The notes under the pieces were generated by a model. That model did no database searches. It was not told where the DNA came from and saw nothing but the letters and a program-made list of their open reading frames with translations. 64,000 nucleotides of DNA. It comes from Arthrobacter russicus (lineage in GTDB: Bacteria; Actinomycetota; Actinomycetes; Actinomycetales; Micrococcaceae). Shown here piece after piece: positions 32,371-41,346 of this stretch (position 1 is the stretch's first letter; each line of letters begins with the position of its first letter). Both the position numbers and the translations under genes were made by a program. The DNA lies in assembly GCF_031454135.1 (NCBI RefSeq), contig NZ_JAVDQF010000001.1, positions 2,232,001 through 2,296,000 of the forward strand, written 5' to 3'.

Positions 32371-33315
32371 ATGAAGCCGAAGCATGCCCTCCTCGCCGTA
32401 CTTGTCGCCCTGATCTGGGGCGTCAATTTCCTGGCGATCAATGCCACCTTGCAGTCCATCCCGCCGATGCTTTCCGTGGCCTTGCGCTTCCTCCTGGTGA
32501 TTTTCCCGTTGATCTTCTTCGTCAAACCGCCCAAAGTGGGTTGGCGGGTGGTCGTGGCCTTGGGGGTGGCGGTCAACGCCGGGCAATTCGGCCTGATGTA
32601 TTTGGCCATGCATTTGGGCCTGCCCACGGGATTGGCGCCCTTGGTGCTGCAAGCCCAAGTACTGCTGACCGTGCTCATCGCGATGCTCTTCGTGAAGGAG
32701 CGGCCCAATCTGGGCCAATCGATCGGCATCGGTCTGGGCATCGTCGGCCTGGTGGTGGTCGGCGTCGGCAGGGCCCAGGTGGCCCCGATCCTGCCGTTCA
32801 TCCTGGGCCTGGCTGCGGCGTTGTCCTGGTCGATCGGCAATGTCATCTCTCGGCAGGTGCTGAGAGATTCCAAGGTCGGGGCCTCGGGGTTGAGCTTGGT
32901 GGTCTGGACTGCGGCGGTGGTGCCGGTGCCGATGTTCGCGCTCTCGTTCTTCCTCGAAGGTCCCGAACGGATCGGCTTCGCCTTGAGCCACATCGCACTG
33001 CCGGCGGTGCTCGGGGCGCTCTACACCGCATTCATTTCCACGATTGTCGGTTATGGCATCTGGAACTACCTGCTCGGCAAGTACTCGTCCGCGGTGGTCG
33101 GACCGTTCACCCTGCTCATTCCGGTGATCGGCATCGCTTCGGCCTGGCTGGTGCTCAATGAAGCACCGACCGTTCCGGAACTCGTCGGCGGCGGCCTGCT
33201 GCTCGCCGGAGTGGCGACGGCGGTGATCCGCTTCGGCCGCAAGCCCCGGGCGATCCCACCGACTGCAGCGGAGCCGGTTTCGGCCGAACCGGCAGTGCCC
33301 GTCGGCAGCCGTTAG
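32371..33315 (+). CDS. EamA-family (DMT) transporter
   Basis: 314 aa with ten predicted helices in two EamA repeats (first half MKPKHALLAVLVALIWGVNFLAIN to VVVGVGR, second from ILPFILGLAAALSWSIGNVISRQ to AVIRFGR). The opening IWGVNF and the ending LNEAPTVPELVGGGLLLAGV are typical of RhaT/EamA amino-acid or metabolite exporters such as EamA and YedA. The Pro/Ala-rich C-terminal tail is cytoplasmic. Divergent from the LysR gene, which probably regulates it. Confidence 0.9.
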   Translation: MKPKHALLAVLVALIWGVNFLAINATLQSIPPMLSVALRFLLVIFPLIFFVKPPKVGWRVVVALGVAVNAGQFGLMYLAMHLGLPTGLAPLVLQAQVLLTVLIAMLFVKERPNLGQSIGIGLGIVGLVVVGVGRAQVAPILPFILGLAAALSWSIGNVISRQVLRDSKVGASGLSLVVWTAAVVPVPMFALSFFLEGPERIGFALSHIALPAVLGALYTAFISTIVGYGIWNYLLGKYSSAVVGPFTLLIPVIGIASAWLVLNEAPTVPELVGGGLLLAGVATAVIRFGRKPRAIPPTAAEPVSAEPAVPVGSR

Positions 33316-33355
33316 CAGCCGGCCGGTGCGGTTGGCGTGCACGGGGCGCCGGACT

Positions 33356-33970
33356 TCAGGCCGAAGGCGCTTTGAGGTAACCGTGCATCACGGTCATCAG
33401 GGCGCGAACCCCATCCTCCCGGTGACGGTTCGGGTGGAAGACCTGGCGGTCCAAACCGATCACCAGGGCGGCGGCCAGGGTCATGCCGACGATGATTTCC
33501 GGGTCGACGTCGTCGCGCACCTCGTGTTCCGCGGTGACCCGAGCCAAGGTCAGGCCGGCCAGGCTGAACAGCCGTTCGCGCAACAAACTGAGCGTGTCCC
33601 GCCATTCGCTGGGCGTGCGCCACATCTCGGAGACCAGCAACTGGGTGAATGACGGGTACTCCGAGAAGAAGTCCAGGGTTTTGCCCAGTACCGATTCCAG
33701 CGCCTGCAGCGAGGGCAACGACTCGTCGGGAGCCAGCCGTTCCTCGAGCAACTGCACGCCGTATTCGAGCAGCTGGGCGATCAACTCCGACTTGGAGCCG
33801 AAGTTGTAGTACACGGTTCCTTTGGACACCCCGGCTGCGGCCGCGATTTCGTCGACGGTGACTTCGGCGGGGCCGCGCTCGCCGATCAGCTGCATCGAAG
33901 CCTCGAACAGCTTTTGCCGGGTGATCATGGTCCGTTCCGGGCGCTTCATGGTGTTGGCCTCCCCGCTCAT
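33356..33970 (-). CDS. TetR-family regulator of the YhgE operon
   Basis: 204 aa. The N-terminal TetR HTH ITRQKLFEASMQLIGERGPAEVTVDEIAAAAGVSKGTVYYNFGSKSELI is complete. The ATG at 33970 overlaps the yhgE stop (ATGA), and a second in-frame ATG (33949, MKRPERTM) is possible. It is the last gene of a three-gene coupled operon whose promoter carries a 20-base palindrome (36799-36818), so autoregulation is likely. In this layout TetR would respond to the substrate or stress handled by YhgE (inference). Confidence 0.9.
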   Translation of the reverse strand: MSGEANTMKRPERTMITRQKLFEASMQLIGERGPAEVTVDEIAAAAGVSKGTVYYNFGSKSELIAQLLEYGVQLLEERLAPDESLPSLQALESVLGKTLDFFSEYPSFTQLLVSEMWRTPSEWRDTLSLLRERLFSLAGLTLARVTAEHEVRDDVDPEIIVGMTLAAALVIGLDRQVFHPNRHREDGVRALMTVMHGYLKAPSA

Positions 33971-36045
33971 ACCGCGATCTCCGGCTGCAGGGTCTTCAGG
34001 GTCCAGAACTTGTGTTTCCGTGCCGCCAGGTAGGAGAGCAGCAAGCCGAACAGGGTGTAGCCCACCAGGCCCAGGATGATCGGCGCGATCCGGCTCAGAT
34101 CCGCACCGTAGATCAGGATCCGCATGCCGTCGACGACGTGCCCCATGGGCAGGATCTGATGCAGCGCGTGCAGCGGTTCCGGCGTGGTCTGCCAGGGGAA
34201 TGTGCCTCCTGAAGCGACCAGTTGCAGCACCAGCAGGATCAGCACCACGAACTTGCCGGAGGAGCCGAGCAGCGCCACGATGCCCTGGATCAGGGCGGTG
34301 AATGCCATCGATGCCAGCAGCAACAGCACCAGGGTCCAGCCCGGGTAGCTGGGTTCCAGGCCCAGGCCGAAGTGGACGACCGAATAGAGCACGACCGCTT
34401 GCACCACCGAGACGGTCAGGAACGGCAACCAGCCGCCGATCGCGATCTTCCAGGCCGGCGCGTTCGAGGCCAGCGCCCGCTGGGTCAATGGCCGCATGGT
34501 CTGCATCAAGATGAAGGCGCCCACCCACAGTGCCAGGACCAGGAAGAACGGGGCCAGGCCGGCGCCGTAGTTGGCCGCCTTGGTCTGCGCGAGCGAATCG
34601 ATCGCGATCGGATCGCCGATCACCTTCGAGGCATTGGCTTTTGCGGCCTCGTCCGGATTCGGAATCTGGTTGACCCCAGCGGACAGCTGGGTGGACAGGG
34701 TGTTCGCGCCGTCGGCCAGGGCATTCGCGCCGTCGGCGAGTTTCGCGGAGCCGTCGTCGAGCTTGGCGGCGCCATCGTCCAGGGACCTGGCCCCTGCAGC
34801 GAGCTTGTTGGCGCCGGCCACCGCTTGCTGCTGCGAACTGGCCAGGGTGCCGGCTCCCGCACCCAGCCGGGCTGCGCCGTCGTTCGCCTGGCCGATCGCG
34901 CCGGACAGCGCCGGAGTTGCCGCGGCCAGGGTGGCCGCGCCGTTGGCTACCGCTTGCGAGCCGTCCGCAAGCCGCTGCACGTCCGCGGCATCGGTGGTGA
35001 TTTTGGTTTTGGCGTCCTTGATCGCGGTGTTCAGCGCGGAGCTCTGCAGGGCGTCGGTGATCTGCTGGCGTTGGTCGGCGTTGATGACGCCATTCTTTTC
35101 CAGGATGCCGAGTTGGTCCTGGATTGCTTGTGCCGCGCCCTGGTCCAGCTGCGCGAGACTGCCGACGGCGGCCTGCACTTTGCTGTTGAGCTGGGCATTG
35201 CCGGCGGCTACTTGGGCCGCGCCGTCGGAGAGTTGTTGCGTGGCGGCGGGCAGCCCGGAGGTTTTGTTTTTGAGTTCGGCCAGTCCGCTGGTGAGCTGGT
35301 TGGCGCCGCCGCTGAGTTGCTCGGCTCCGGCCGCGAGCTTGCCCTGCCCCTCGGCGAGCTGACCGGCTCCGTTGGCGAGCTCGGTGCTCCCGGCATGCAG
35401 TTGGACGACGCCGTCGCGCAGCTGCGCAATGCCGTCGCGCAGGGAGTTGGCGCCGCCGGAGAGCTGTTGCGCGCCGTCGGCCGCTTTGCTGATCTGCGCA
35501 TGAATCGTGCCATAGCCGGTGAGCAGCTGGTTGGCAGTGGTTTCGCCGACCTGTTTGGCCACCGAGGCGTGCACCTGGGTGGTCACTTTGTCCACGATGG
35601 TGGAGAGCAGGTAGTTGTTGGCGTCGTTCGTGGTGACCTTGAGGATGGCCTGCTTGGCCGAATCGAAGTTCGACGGCGAGGCCAGGTTCGCGGAGAAGTC
35701 CTGCGGGATTTTCAGCGCGAAGGAATAGCTGCCGTCGGCCACGCCGGCATCGGCATTCTGATCCGAATCGACGACCACCCAATTGAACTTCTTGCCGTCG
35801 ACCAAGTTCTGCGCGACCTGCTCGCCGACCTTGAGCTCCTTGCCGTCCGAGGTGGTGGTGCCGCGGTCGTCGACCACGATCGCCGCGGTGACCTGGTTCA
35901 GGTTTCCGTAGGGATCCCAGTTCGCATACAGGTAGACCGCGCCGTAGAGCAGCGGGACCAGGGTCATCGCCAGGATGGTGAGTTTCGGCAGCCGCCCGCC
36001 GGTCATCCTTTTGAGCTCGGAGAGGGCCAAGCGGAAAACGGTCAT
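33967..36045 (-). CDS. YhgE/Pip-domain ABC-2-type membrane protein
   Basis: 692 aa. Short cytoplasmic N-terminus and helix 1 (LTILAMTLVPLLYGAVYLYANWDPYG with the YhgE motif), an extracytoplasmic domain of about 450 residues, and five or six C-terminal helices of the ABC-2 permease type. The domain contains many repeats of the form GAxxLxxG (DGAQQLSGGANSLRDGIAQL, GAGQLAEGQGKLAAGAEQL), predicted to be a long coiled coil. YhgE/Pip proteins are phage-infection or secretion-associated membrane proteins in Firmicutes and occur beside type VII-like loci; the exact role is open. Overlaps both neighbours by four bases. Confidence 0.88.
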   Translation of the reverse strand: MTVFRLALSELKRMTGGRLPKLTILAMTLVPLLYGAVYLYANWDPYGNLNQVTAAIVVDDRGTTTSDGKELKVGEQVAQNLVDGKKFNWVVVDSDQNADAGVADGSYSFALKIPQDFSANLASPSNFDSAKQAILKVTTNDANNYLLSTIVDKVTTQVHASVAKQVGETTANQLLTGYGTIHAQISKAADGAQQLSGGANSLRDGIAQLRDGVVQLHAGSTELANGAGQLAEGQGKLAAGAEQLSGGANQLTSGLAELKNKTSGLPAATQQLSDGAAQVAAGNAQLNSKVQAAVGSLAQLDQGAAQAIQDQLGILEKNGVINADQRQQITDALQSSALNTAIKDAKTKITTDAADVQRLADGSQAVANGAATLAAATPALSGAIGQANDGAARLGAGAGTLASSQQQAVAGANKLAAGARSLDDGAAKLDDGSAKLADGANALADGANTLSTQLSAGVNQIPNPDEAAKANASKVIGDPIAIDSLAQTKAANYGAGLAPFFLVLALWVGAFILMQTMRPLTQRALASNAPAWKIAIGGWLPFLTVSVVQAVVLYSVVHFGLGLEPSYPGWTLVLLLLASMAFTALIQGIVALLGSSGKFVVLILLVLQLVASGGTFPWQTTPEPLHALHQILPMGHVVDGMRILIYGADLSRIAPIILGLVGYTLFGLLLSYLAARKHKFWTLKTLQPEIAV

Positions 36046-36755
36046 GAGTTGTCCTGCGATTCTTCGACTTCTAAGGCTCGGGTTTCTGGCTCCGCGGCGG
36101 CGTCCGGCCCGGTTGCCGGCTCCGCAGCGGGCAGCGTCGGATTGGCCAAGCGGACGACTGCTCCGGTCCACTGTTCCGGGACTGCGGTGACCGTTGCCAC
36201 GATGCACAACGGCCGGCCCGGATCTTGGGCGAGCGCTTCCAGCTGCGGCAACCAGTCGGCGGGGTCGGAACAGTGCCGGTCCGGCGAATCGACCAGCAGC
36301 AGATCGACTTCCGGATTGGCCAGGGCCAAAGCGCAGAGCAGTCCGAGCCGGCGCGCCGCCGGGACTTCATCCACCCAGACGTCGGCGATGTCTTCAAAGG
36401 CGTTCACCTTGATCCAGTCGGCACCGCGCCGGATCCCGCGGTAGCGTCGCGGCAGCAGGGCCAGGTCTTCGGTGACCAGGTCTTTGACGCTCAGATGCTG
36501 CTCCGGCTCATTGACGCCGGGGGAGTCGATCAACGCGCTGCGCCTGCGCAAATGGCCCAGATTGGAGCTCCGGTCCCAGCTGATCTTGCCATCGCTGGGT
36601 TTCATCCGGGCGCTGAGTGTCAGGGCGAGTGCGGTGCGCTGCGGCTGCAATTCCCCGGCGACGAGGAGCAAGGAGCCGCTCGACGCCTGCAGCGAGGTCG
36701 GCGGCACGAGGTCGTAATGCCGGCCTTTGACTCTGAGTTGCTGCGCTATCAGCAC
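36042..36755 (-). CDS. Degenerate ABC ATPase-like protein in the YhgE operon
   Basis: 237 aa from a GTG at 36755 with AAGG upstream; a TTG at 36791 would place the start against the operator. The ABC order is retained, but motifs are eroded: the Walker A position reads GELQPQRTALAL with no GKS/T, the ABC signature is replaced by VPAARRLGLLCALALANPE, and Walker B VDLLLVDSPD lacks the catalytic Glu. ATP hydrolysis is therefore unlikely. The C-terminal 30 residues are Glu/Ala/Pro-rich. It overlaps yhgE by ATGA, suggesting a fixed-stoichiometry partner of the membrane protein. Confidence 0.8.
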   Translation of the reverse strand: MLIAQQLRVKGRHYDLVPPTSLQASSGSLLLVAGELQPQRTALALTLSARMKPSDGKISWDRSSNLGHLRRRSALIDSPGVNEPEQHLSVKDLVTEDLALLPRRYRGIRRGADWIKVNAFEDIADVWVDEVPAARRLGLLCALALANPEVDLLLVDSPDRHCSDPADWLPQLEALAQDPGRPLCIVATVTAVPEQWTGAVVRLANPTLPAAEPATGPDAAAEPETRALEVEESQDNS

Positions 36756-36798
36756 GGTGGGGGCCTTCCAGTGGAACAATGTCTTGCTCAACTCTAAC

Positions 36799-36818
36799 TG
36801 AACTGACCAGTCAGTTCA
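36799..36818. promoter_or_regulatory. TetR operator of the YhgE operon
   Basis: TGAACTGACCAGTCAGTTCA: perfect 9-bp arms (36799-36807 and 36810-36818) around CA, immediately upstream of the operon start. The form is typical of TetR-family operators and the operon encodes a TetR protein. Confidence 0.85.
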
Positions 36819-36945
36819 AATAGAAATATGCAGACATCCGCGACGGACTCGGGCGCCGCTTCGGCGGTTCAGGCCGGCAATCCGGCAGCCGAGTCCGCCC
36901 GGGATGCCCGTGCCAACCGCCACCGGCGCATCGTACTATGGCAAT

Positions 36946-37395
36946 ATGCCCGTGATCAGACCAGCAAAGCATGCCGATTTCGCCGAGTTGACGGCGATCT
37001 GGCGGGCTGCCGTGGAGCGCACCCACGATTTCGTCAGCGCTGAGCAGATCGATGCCTGGGAGCCGAAGGTCCGCAACGAATACCTGCCGGGCTTGCAGGT
37101 CTGGGCAGTTGAATCGGACGGCGGCGCCCTGATCGGCTTCGCCGGCCTGGACGGAACGAAAATGGAAATGCTGTTCGTCAGCCCGCAAGCCCACGGACAG
37201 GGGATCGGCCGTTCCCTGGTCGAGTTCCTGGCGGAACGGCTTGGCCCGCTGGCGGTCGACGTCAACGAGCAGAACCCTGGCGCATGCACCTTTTACCGCA
37301 GGGTGGGCTTCCGGCAGACCGGCCGTTCGGAGACTGATCCGGACGGCAATCCGTTCCCGATCCTGCATTTGGCGCAGGAGGGATTTTCCGCCTAG
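36946..37395 (+). CDS. GNAT-family N-acetyltransferase
   Basis: 149 aa. GNAT motifs: MPVIRPAKHADFAELTAIWRAAVERTHDF at the start, a beta-bulge region EMLFVSPQAHGQGIGRSLVEFLAERL with the acetyl-CoA pyrophosphate loop QAHGQGIG (R/QxxGxG/A), and NEQNPGACTFYRRVGFRQTGRS near the C-terminus. This layout is close to YjaB-type small-molecule or protein acetyltransferases. Substrate unknown. No clear SD. Its end overlaps the convergent flavoprotein gene by four bases. Confidence 0.88.
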   Translation: MPVIRPAKHADFAELTAIWRAAVERTHDFVSAEQIDAWEPKVRNEYLPGLQVWAVESDGGALIGFAGLDGTKMEMLFVSPQAHGQGIGRSLVEFLAERLGPLAVDVNEQNPGACTFYRRVGFRQTGRSETDPDGNPFPILHLAQEGFSA

Positions 37396-38828
37396 AGGCC
37401 CAGCTTCTCCAGCAGCCGCAACCAGACTTCGCTGATCGTCGGATAGGCCGGCACAGCATGCCAAAGCCGATGCAGCGGCACCTCGCCGACGATCGCGACG
37501 GTCGCCGAATGGAGCAATTCGGCGACGTCCGGGCCGACGAACGTCGCCCCCACGAGGACCTGCTGGTCGCGGTCGATCAGCAGCTGCGCCCAGCCCCGGT
37601 AACCGTCCGCGTAAAGGCTGGACCCGGCTACCGCAATCGGCAACGAGACTTCATCGACCACGACGCCGTCGGCTTCGGCCTGAACCGCGCTCCGGCCGAC
37701 GGTGGCCACCTCGGGATCGGTGAAGATCACGCTGGGCACGGCGTATTGGTCGGCGGTCTGGGCGAACTTGCTCCACGGTTCGGCGGCTCCGCCGAAGCCG
37801 CCCTTGGCTGCCGCGGCAATCGCATCGCCGGTGATCCGGGCTTCATACTTTCCCTGATGGGTCAGCAGGACTTTGCCCGCAGCGTCGCCGACCGCGTACA
37901 GCCAATCGGTACCGGCAACCCGGCCGCTCTGGTCGGTGATCAGCTTGCCCCGGTCCGAGAACAGGCCGTCCGCGCCGAGCTCGGCCAGTCCCACATCCCC
38001 GGTCGCCGGGGTCCGGCCGGTGGCGACCAGCAGCTGGTCCGCCACGACGGTCTCGCCGTCGAGCTCGAGGTGGAATCCGGCGGAGTCCCGGCGGATGCGT
38101 TGCGGGCTGGTGTGCTCCCGCAGTTGGACGCCGTCCGCGCGCAGTGCATCGCGGACCAATTCGCGGGCCGGAGCGGGAAGGTTCGAAAGCAACTCGCCGC
38201 GCACCAACTGGCTGACTCGGGCGCCCAACCGGCTGTAGATCTGGGCCAACTCGGTGCCGGCGACGCCGCCGCCGAGTACCGCGAGGCTTTTCGGGATCGA
38301 CGCAGCGCTGGTGGCCTCCCGGGTGCCCCAGAAGTCCAGGCCGGCCAAACCGTCGATGGGCGGCAGATTCGGCACCGAGCCGGTGGCCAGCACGACCGCG
38401 TGCCGGGCTTGGGCCAGATGGGTGCCGGAATCCGGTGCGGAGATTTCGACGCTGAGCCGTCCGGTCAGCCAGGCTCTTCCGCGCATCAAGGCAATGCCCG
38501 CGGCGCTGACCCAGTCGGCTTGGCCCTGGTCTTCCCAGTTCGCGGCGAAGGAATTCCGCCGCTGCAGCACTGCGGCAACATCCAGCTCGCCGCTGATCGC
38601 CTCGCGGGAGCCCGCGAGGTCACGGGCGGCCCGCAACGCCGTCGCCGGGCGGATCAACGCCTTCGACGGCATGCAGGCCCAGTAGGAGCATTCGCCGCCC
38701 ACCAACTCGGACTCGATCAGCAATGCGGACAATCCGCCTTTGACCATCCGGTCGGCCACATTTTCACCGACCGGACCGGCGCCGATCACGATCACGTCGA
38801 AGGTTTCTGCGGAACGAACTTCAGTCAT
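37392..38828 (-). CDS. Pyridine nucleotide-disulfide oxidoreductase (class I flavoprotein)
   Basis: 478-aa FAD/NAD(P)H enzyme with an active-site disulfide. FAD site VIVIGAGPVGENVA near residue 12, redox motif GGECSYWACMPSK (Cys-x4-Cys, about 44-52), NAD site LAVLGGGVAGTELAQIYSRLG near 185, second FAD motif YAVGDAAGKVLLTHQG near 315, and a C-terminal dimerisation domain ending with HAVPAYPTISEVW, where the His corresponds to the catalytic base of the family. Related to dihydrolipoamide dehydrogenase, mercuric and mycothione reductases; the C-terminus argues against mercuric reductase. No lipoyl-complex genes adjoin. Substrate not assigned. Confidence 0.85.
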   Translation of the reverse strand: MTEVRSAETFDVIVIGAGPVGENVADRMVKGGLSALLIESELVGGECSYWACMPSKALIRPATALRAARDLAGSREAISGELDVAAVLQRRNSFAANWEDQGQADWVSAAGIALMRGRAWLTGRLSVEISAPDSGTHLAQARHAVVLATGSVPNLPPIDGLAGLDFWGTREATSAASIPKSLAVLGGGVAGTELAQIYSRLGARVSQLVRGELLSNLPAPARELVRDALRADGVQLREHTSPQRIRRDSAGFHLELDGETVVADQLLVATGRTPATGDVGLAELGADGLFSDRGKLITDQSGRVAGTDWLYAVGDAAGKVLLTHQGKYEARITGDAIAAAAKGGFGGAAEPWSKFAQTADQYAVPSVIFTDPEVATVGRSAVQAEADGVVVDEVSLPIAVAGSSLYADGYRGWAQLLIDRDQQVLVGATFVGPDVAELLHSATVAIVGEVPLHRLWHAVPAYPTISEVWLRLLEKLGL

Positions 38829-38922
38829 GCATCGAGCCTAGTCCACGGCCGAATCGGCATTCCGGGAGAACGGACGGAAAGGAAAAGTTCCGACAAAGCT
38901 TGCTTAAGGCATCTTGATCACT

Positions 38923-38938
38923 CATGATCTTAATCACA
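38923..38938. promoter_or_regulatory. Degenerate CRP/GlxR-like site
   Basis: CATGATCTTAATCACA retains the TCACA half-site and part of the other half (3 of 5 positions). It sits about 85 bases upstream of the RICIN protein ATG and shares TTAATCACAC with the perfect box at 50658-50673. Confidence 0.35.
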
Positions 38939-39016
38939 CATAATGAATCATTTTGTATCATATTCTGTTGAGTACTGTTCGGCGTTGTGTGGTTTGCCGC
39001 CGCGAGAGGGGATTCA

Positions 39017-41176
39017 ATGAAGATCCACAAAGCACGCTCGGTGTTGGCCGGCATAGCGGCGGCGTGCCTGGGCGTGGCGCTGTTGCCAGCGCAAGCCCAA
39101 GCTGCCGACAGCTACACGATCACCAGTGGGCCGACCAAGTCCTATGCTTATCCGACCGACACCCCGGCCAATCCGTTCATCGACAAGGACGGGACGTTCT
39201 ACTTCCAGCAGTCGGCGGCGCTCTACGGGGCCGACCTCAGCTCGAACCCGCGCCAATGGGAGTTCTACACCGGGACCAATTTCGACAATGCGAAGAAATC
39301 GCCGATCAGCAACGCGGTCAATCCGGCGAACGTGCAGGACAAGAACAACGACACCACCTGGCGCTGCAACAACAGCCCGACCGGACTCACCTCGACCTAT
39401 GCCCCGAACAATGCAAGTTACTCGCAGCGCAACTACTGCGACCTCTCCAGCGTCTGGGTGGATCCGGATTCCGGCGATTGGTACGGCCTGGTGCACAACG
39501 AATTCACGCCTTCGCCCTTCGGCGACGGCTTGCATTACGACGCCATCGATTACGCGGTTTCTTCGGATCAGGGCAAGACCTGGACGATCAAGGACAAAGT
39601 GATCACGTCGCCGTACAGCACCACTCGGGGCGACACCGCGGCATTCCCGAACCAGACCTACTACTACGGCGATGGCGACCAGCGCCTGCTGGTGGATACC
39701 GCCTCGGGCTATTTCTACGTCTACTACGGCTCGCGCGTGGTGAACAAGACCGGAGGCTGGGGCGGCTTCATGGAGCATGTGGCCCGGGCGCCGATTTCGC
39801 AGAAGATGGCACCGGGCTCCTGGCAGAAGTACTTCGAGGGCCAGTGGCAGACCCCCGGTCTGGGTGGAAAAGAAAGCAACATCGTCTCGGTGTCCAGCAG
39901 TTATCCGGACGGCTACGTGCCGACCGCGCAGGACTACGATCCGGCCAACACCGGGACCATCAACCAGCAGGTGGCCGCGGGCAAACTCTTGAAGAGCACG
40001 GATCTGTTCGTGATGAACGTTTCCTACAATGCCTACTTGGGCATGTACATCGGCACGCCGGAGACCGACGGCATCAAGCCGTTGCGCTTCTACGGCACCA
40101 AAGACCTGGCCACCCAGCAATGGGTTGATCTGGGCAGCACGCCCAACTATTCGACGTCGTCCTGGTACCGCTGGATGGTCGATTCGGCCACTGGTACCAC
40201 CGGGAACATCCTCGGCAAGACCTTCCGTTCGTACTGCTCGATCAGCTGTTCCAAGAACGCCAACGGAAATCAGGCCGGTGGCGAATACCTCGATGTGACG
40301 ATCGGCTCGAACGCACCGGCGGCCCCGGTGGTGGATCCGGCCAAGGCGTACCTGATCAGCTCGGCTTCCGGGAAGCTGCTCAGCCAAAGCGGCACGGGTT
40401 CGACGGCGGTCGTCCCGACAGCCAGCGGGGCGGCGTCGGAGGCATGGAAGTTCAAAGGCAATGGCGACGGCTCCTATACGATCACGAACGCCGGCTCCGG
40501 CCTGGCGCTCGGCGTACCGGCGACGCCGGCCAATCGGGCCTGGGGCAGCACTCCGGTGGTCAGCACCGTCACCGCAGGGAACGTCGGCCAGCAGTGGTTC
40601 GTCCAAGCCGGAACCGGGCAGAGCAACAGCTACCGGATCATCAACCGCTACAGCGGCTTGGTGATCAGCCTCGGCGAGGTCAAAGCGCAGACCAGCCCCT
40701 ACCGGAACTGGACCAAGACCGCAGGCATTACGCCGGATACCAGCACCCCGCAGAGCCAGACGATCAGTCTCCAGGAAACCAGTGTCGCGAACTCTGGTTC
40801 CAGCTTGACCGGAGTCGCCTCGGGCCGCTGCCTCGATGTCGCCGGGCAGAGCGCGAAAAACGGGGCGGCGGCGAACATCGGTGACTGCATCGGAGCGGCC
40901 AGCCAGTTGTGGAATCCCTCCAGCGCCGGCGAGTTAACGGATTTCAACGGCGGAAAGTGCCTGGATCTCTTCGACAACAAGACGGCACCGGGTTCCCCGG
41001 TGGGCATCTGGAGTTGCAACGGCGGTGCGAACCAGAAATGGACGCTCAAGAGCGACGGCACAATCGTCTCGGTCTCCTCCGGGCTCTGCTTGGACGTGAT
41101 GGACAACGCGACCGTAGTCGGTTCCGCGGTGAAAGTCTGGACCTGTTCCGGCGCCGCCAACCAGCAATGGCGCTAA
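39017..41176 (+). CDS. Large secreted protein with beta-propeller-like and RICIN lectin domains
   Basis: 719 aa. Signal peptide MKIHKARSVLAGIAAACLGVALLPAQAQA; GAGAGGGG lies upstream of the ATG. Residues about 30-430 contain repeated sheet-like blocks (ANPFIDKDGTFYFQQSAALYG, SSVWVDPDSGDWYGLVHNEF, IDYAVSSDQGKTWTIKDK, NYSTSSWYRWMVD), a beta-propeller layout as in sialidase- or glycosidase-like proteins, but I cannot name the catalytic residues. A degenerate RICIN region spans roughly 450-590, and a canonical ricin B-type domain is C-terminal (LTGVASGRCLDVAGQ, QLWNP, NQKWTL, NQQWR QxW repeats). It probably binds and degrades a polysaccharide. A weak CRP-like site precedes it. Confidence 0.75.
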   Translation: MKIHKARSVLAGIAAACLGVALLPAQAQAADSYTITSGPTKSYAYPTDTPANPFIDKDGTFYFQQSAALYGADLSSNPRQWEFYTGTNFDNAKKSPISNAVNPANVQDKNNDTTWRCNNSPTGLTSTYAPNNASYSQRNYCDLSSVWVDPDSGDWYGLVHNEFTPSPFGDGLHYDAIDYAVSSDQGKTWTIKDKVITSPYSTTRGDTAAFPNQTYYYGDGDQRLLVDTASGYFYVYYGSRVVNKTGGWGGFMEHVARAPISQKMAPGSWQKYFEGQWQTPGLGGKESNIVSVSSSYPDGYVPTAQDYDPANTGTINQQVAAGKLLKSTDLFVMNVSYNAYLGMYIGTPETDGIKPLRFYGTKDLATQQWVDLGSTPNYSTSSWYRWMVDSATGTTGNILGKTFRSYCSISCSKNANGNQAGGEYLDVTIGSNAPAAPVVDPAKAYLISSASGKLLSQSGTGSTAVVPTASGAASEAWKFKGNGDGSYTITNAGSGLALGVPATPANRAWGSTPVVSTVTAGNVGQQWFVQAGTGQSNSYRIINRYSGLVISLGEVKAQTSPYRNWTKTAGITPDTSTPQSQTISLQETSVANSGSSLTGVASGRCLDVAGQSAKNGAAANIGDCIGAASQLWNPSSAGELTDFNGGKCLDLFDNKTAPGSPVGIWSCNGGANQKWTLKSDGTIVSVSSGLCLDVMDNATVVGSAVKVWTCSGAANQQWR

Positions 41177-41346
41177 TCCGCGGAGGAGAGGTACCGCCGC
41201 CGAGCCGGATTGCGCGCTATTGCGGCGTGTTCACGCAGAGCGTGATCTGTTCAGTTATGCCGGAATAGCGGGTAGGGTCAGAGACCACGGCCCGAACGGC
41301 CGGAGGGCCCATCAGGGCCACGTTCTAATGCGAGAGGAAAGACACC

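Noticed and set aside
33971-35782. A long N-terminal extension of the TetR frame through the YhgE gene
   Set aside because: It overlaps yhgE in another frame on the same strand. The TetR domain starts at 33970 with an ATGA overlap, the usual coupled arrangement.
37392-38828. Mercuric reductase assignment for the flavin disulfide reductase
   Set aside because: The C-terminal Cys-Cys pair and the heavy-metal N-terminal domain are absent, and no mer genes adjoin.
41221-41346. A sigma-B promoter before the CsbD gene
   Set aside because: GGGTAG is present but the upstream GNNT element is not at the correct distance, so I only mention it as a weak possibility.
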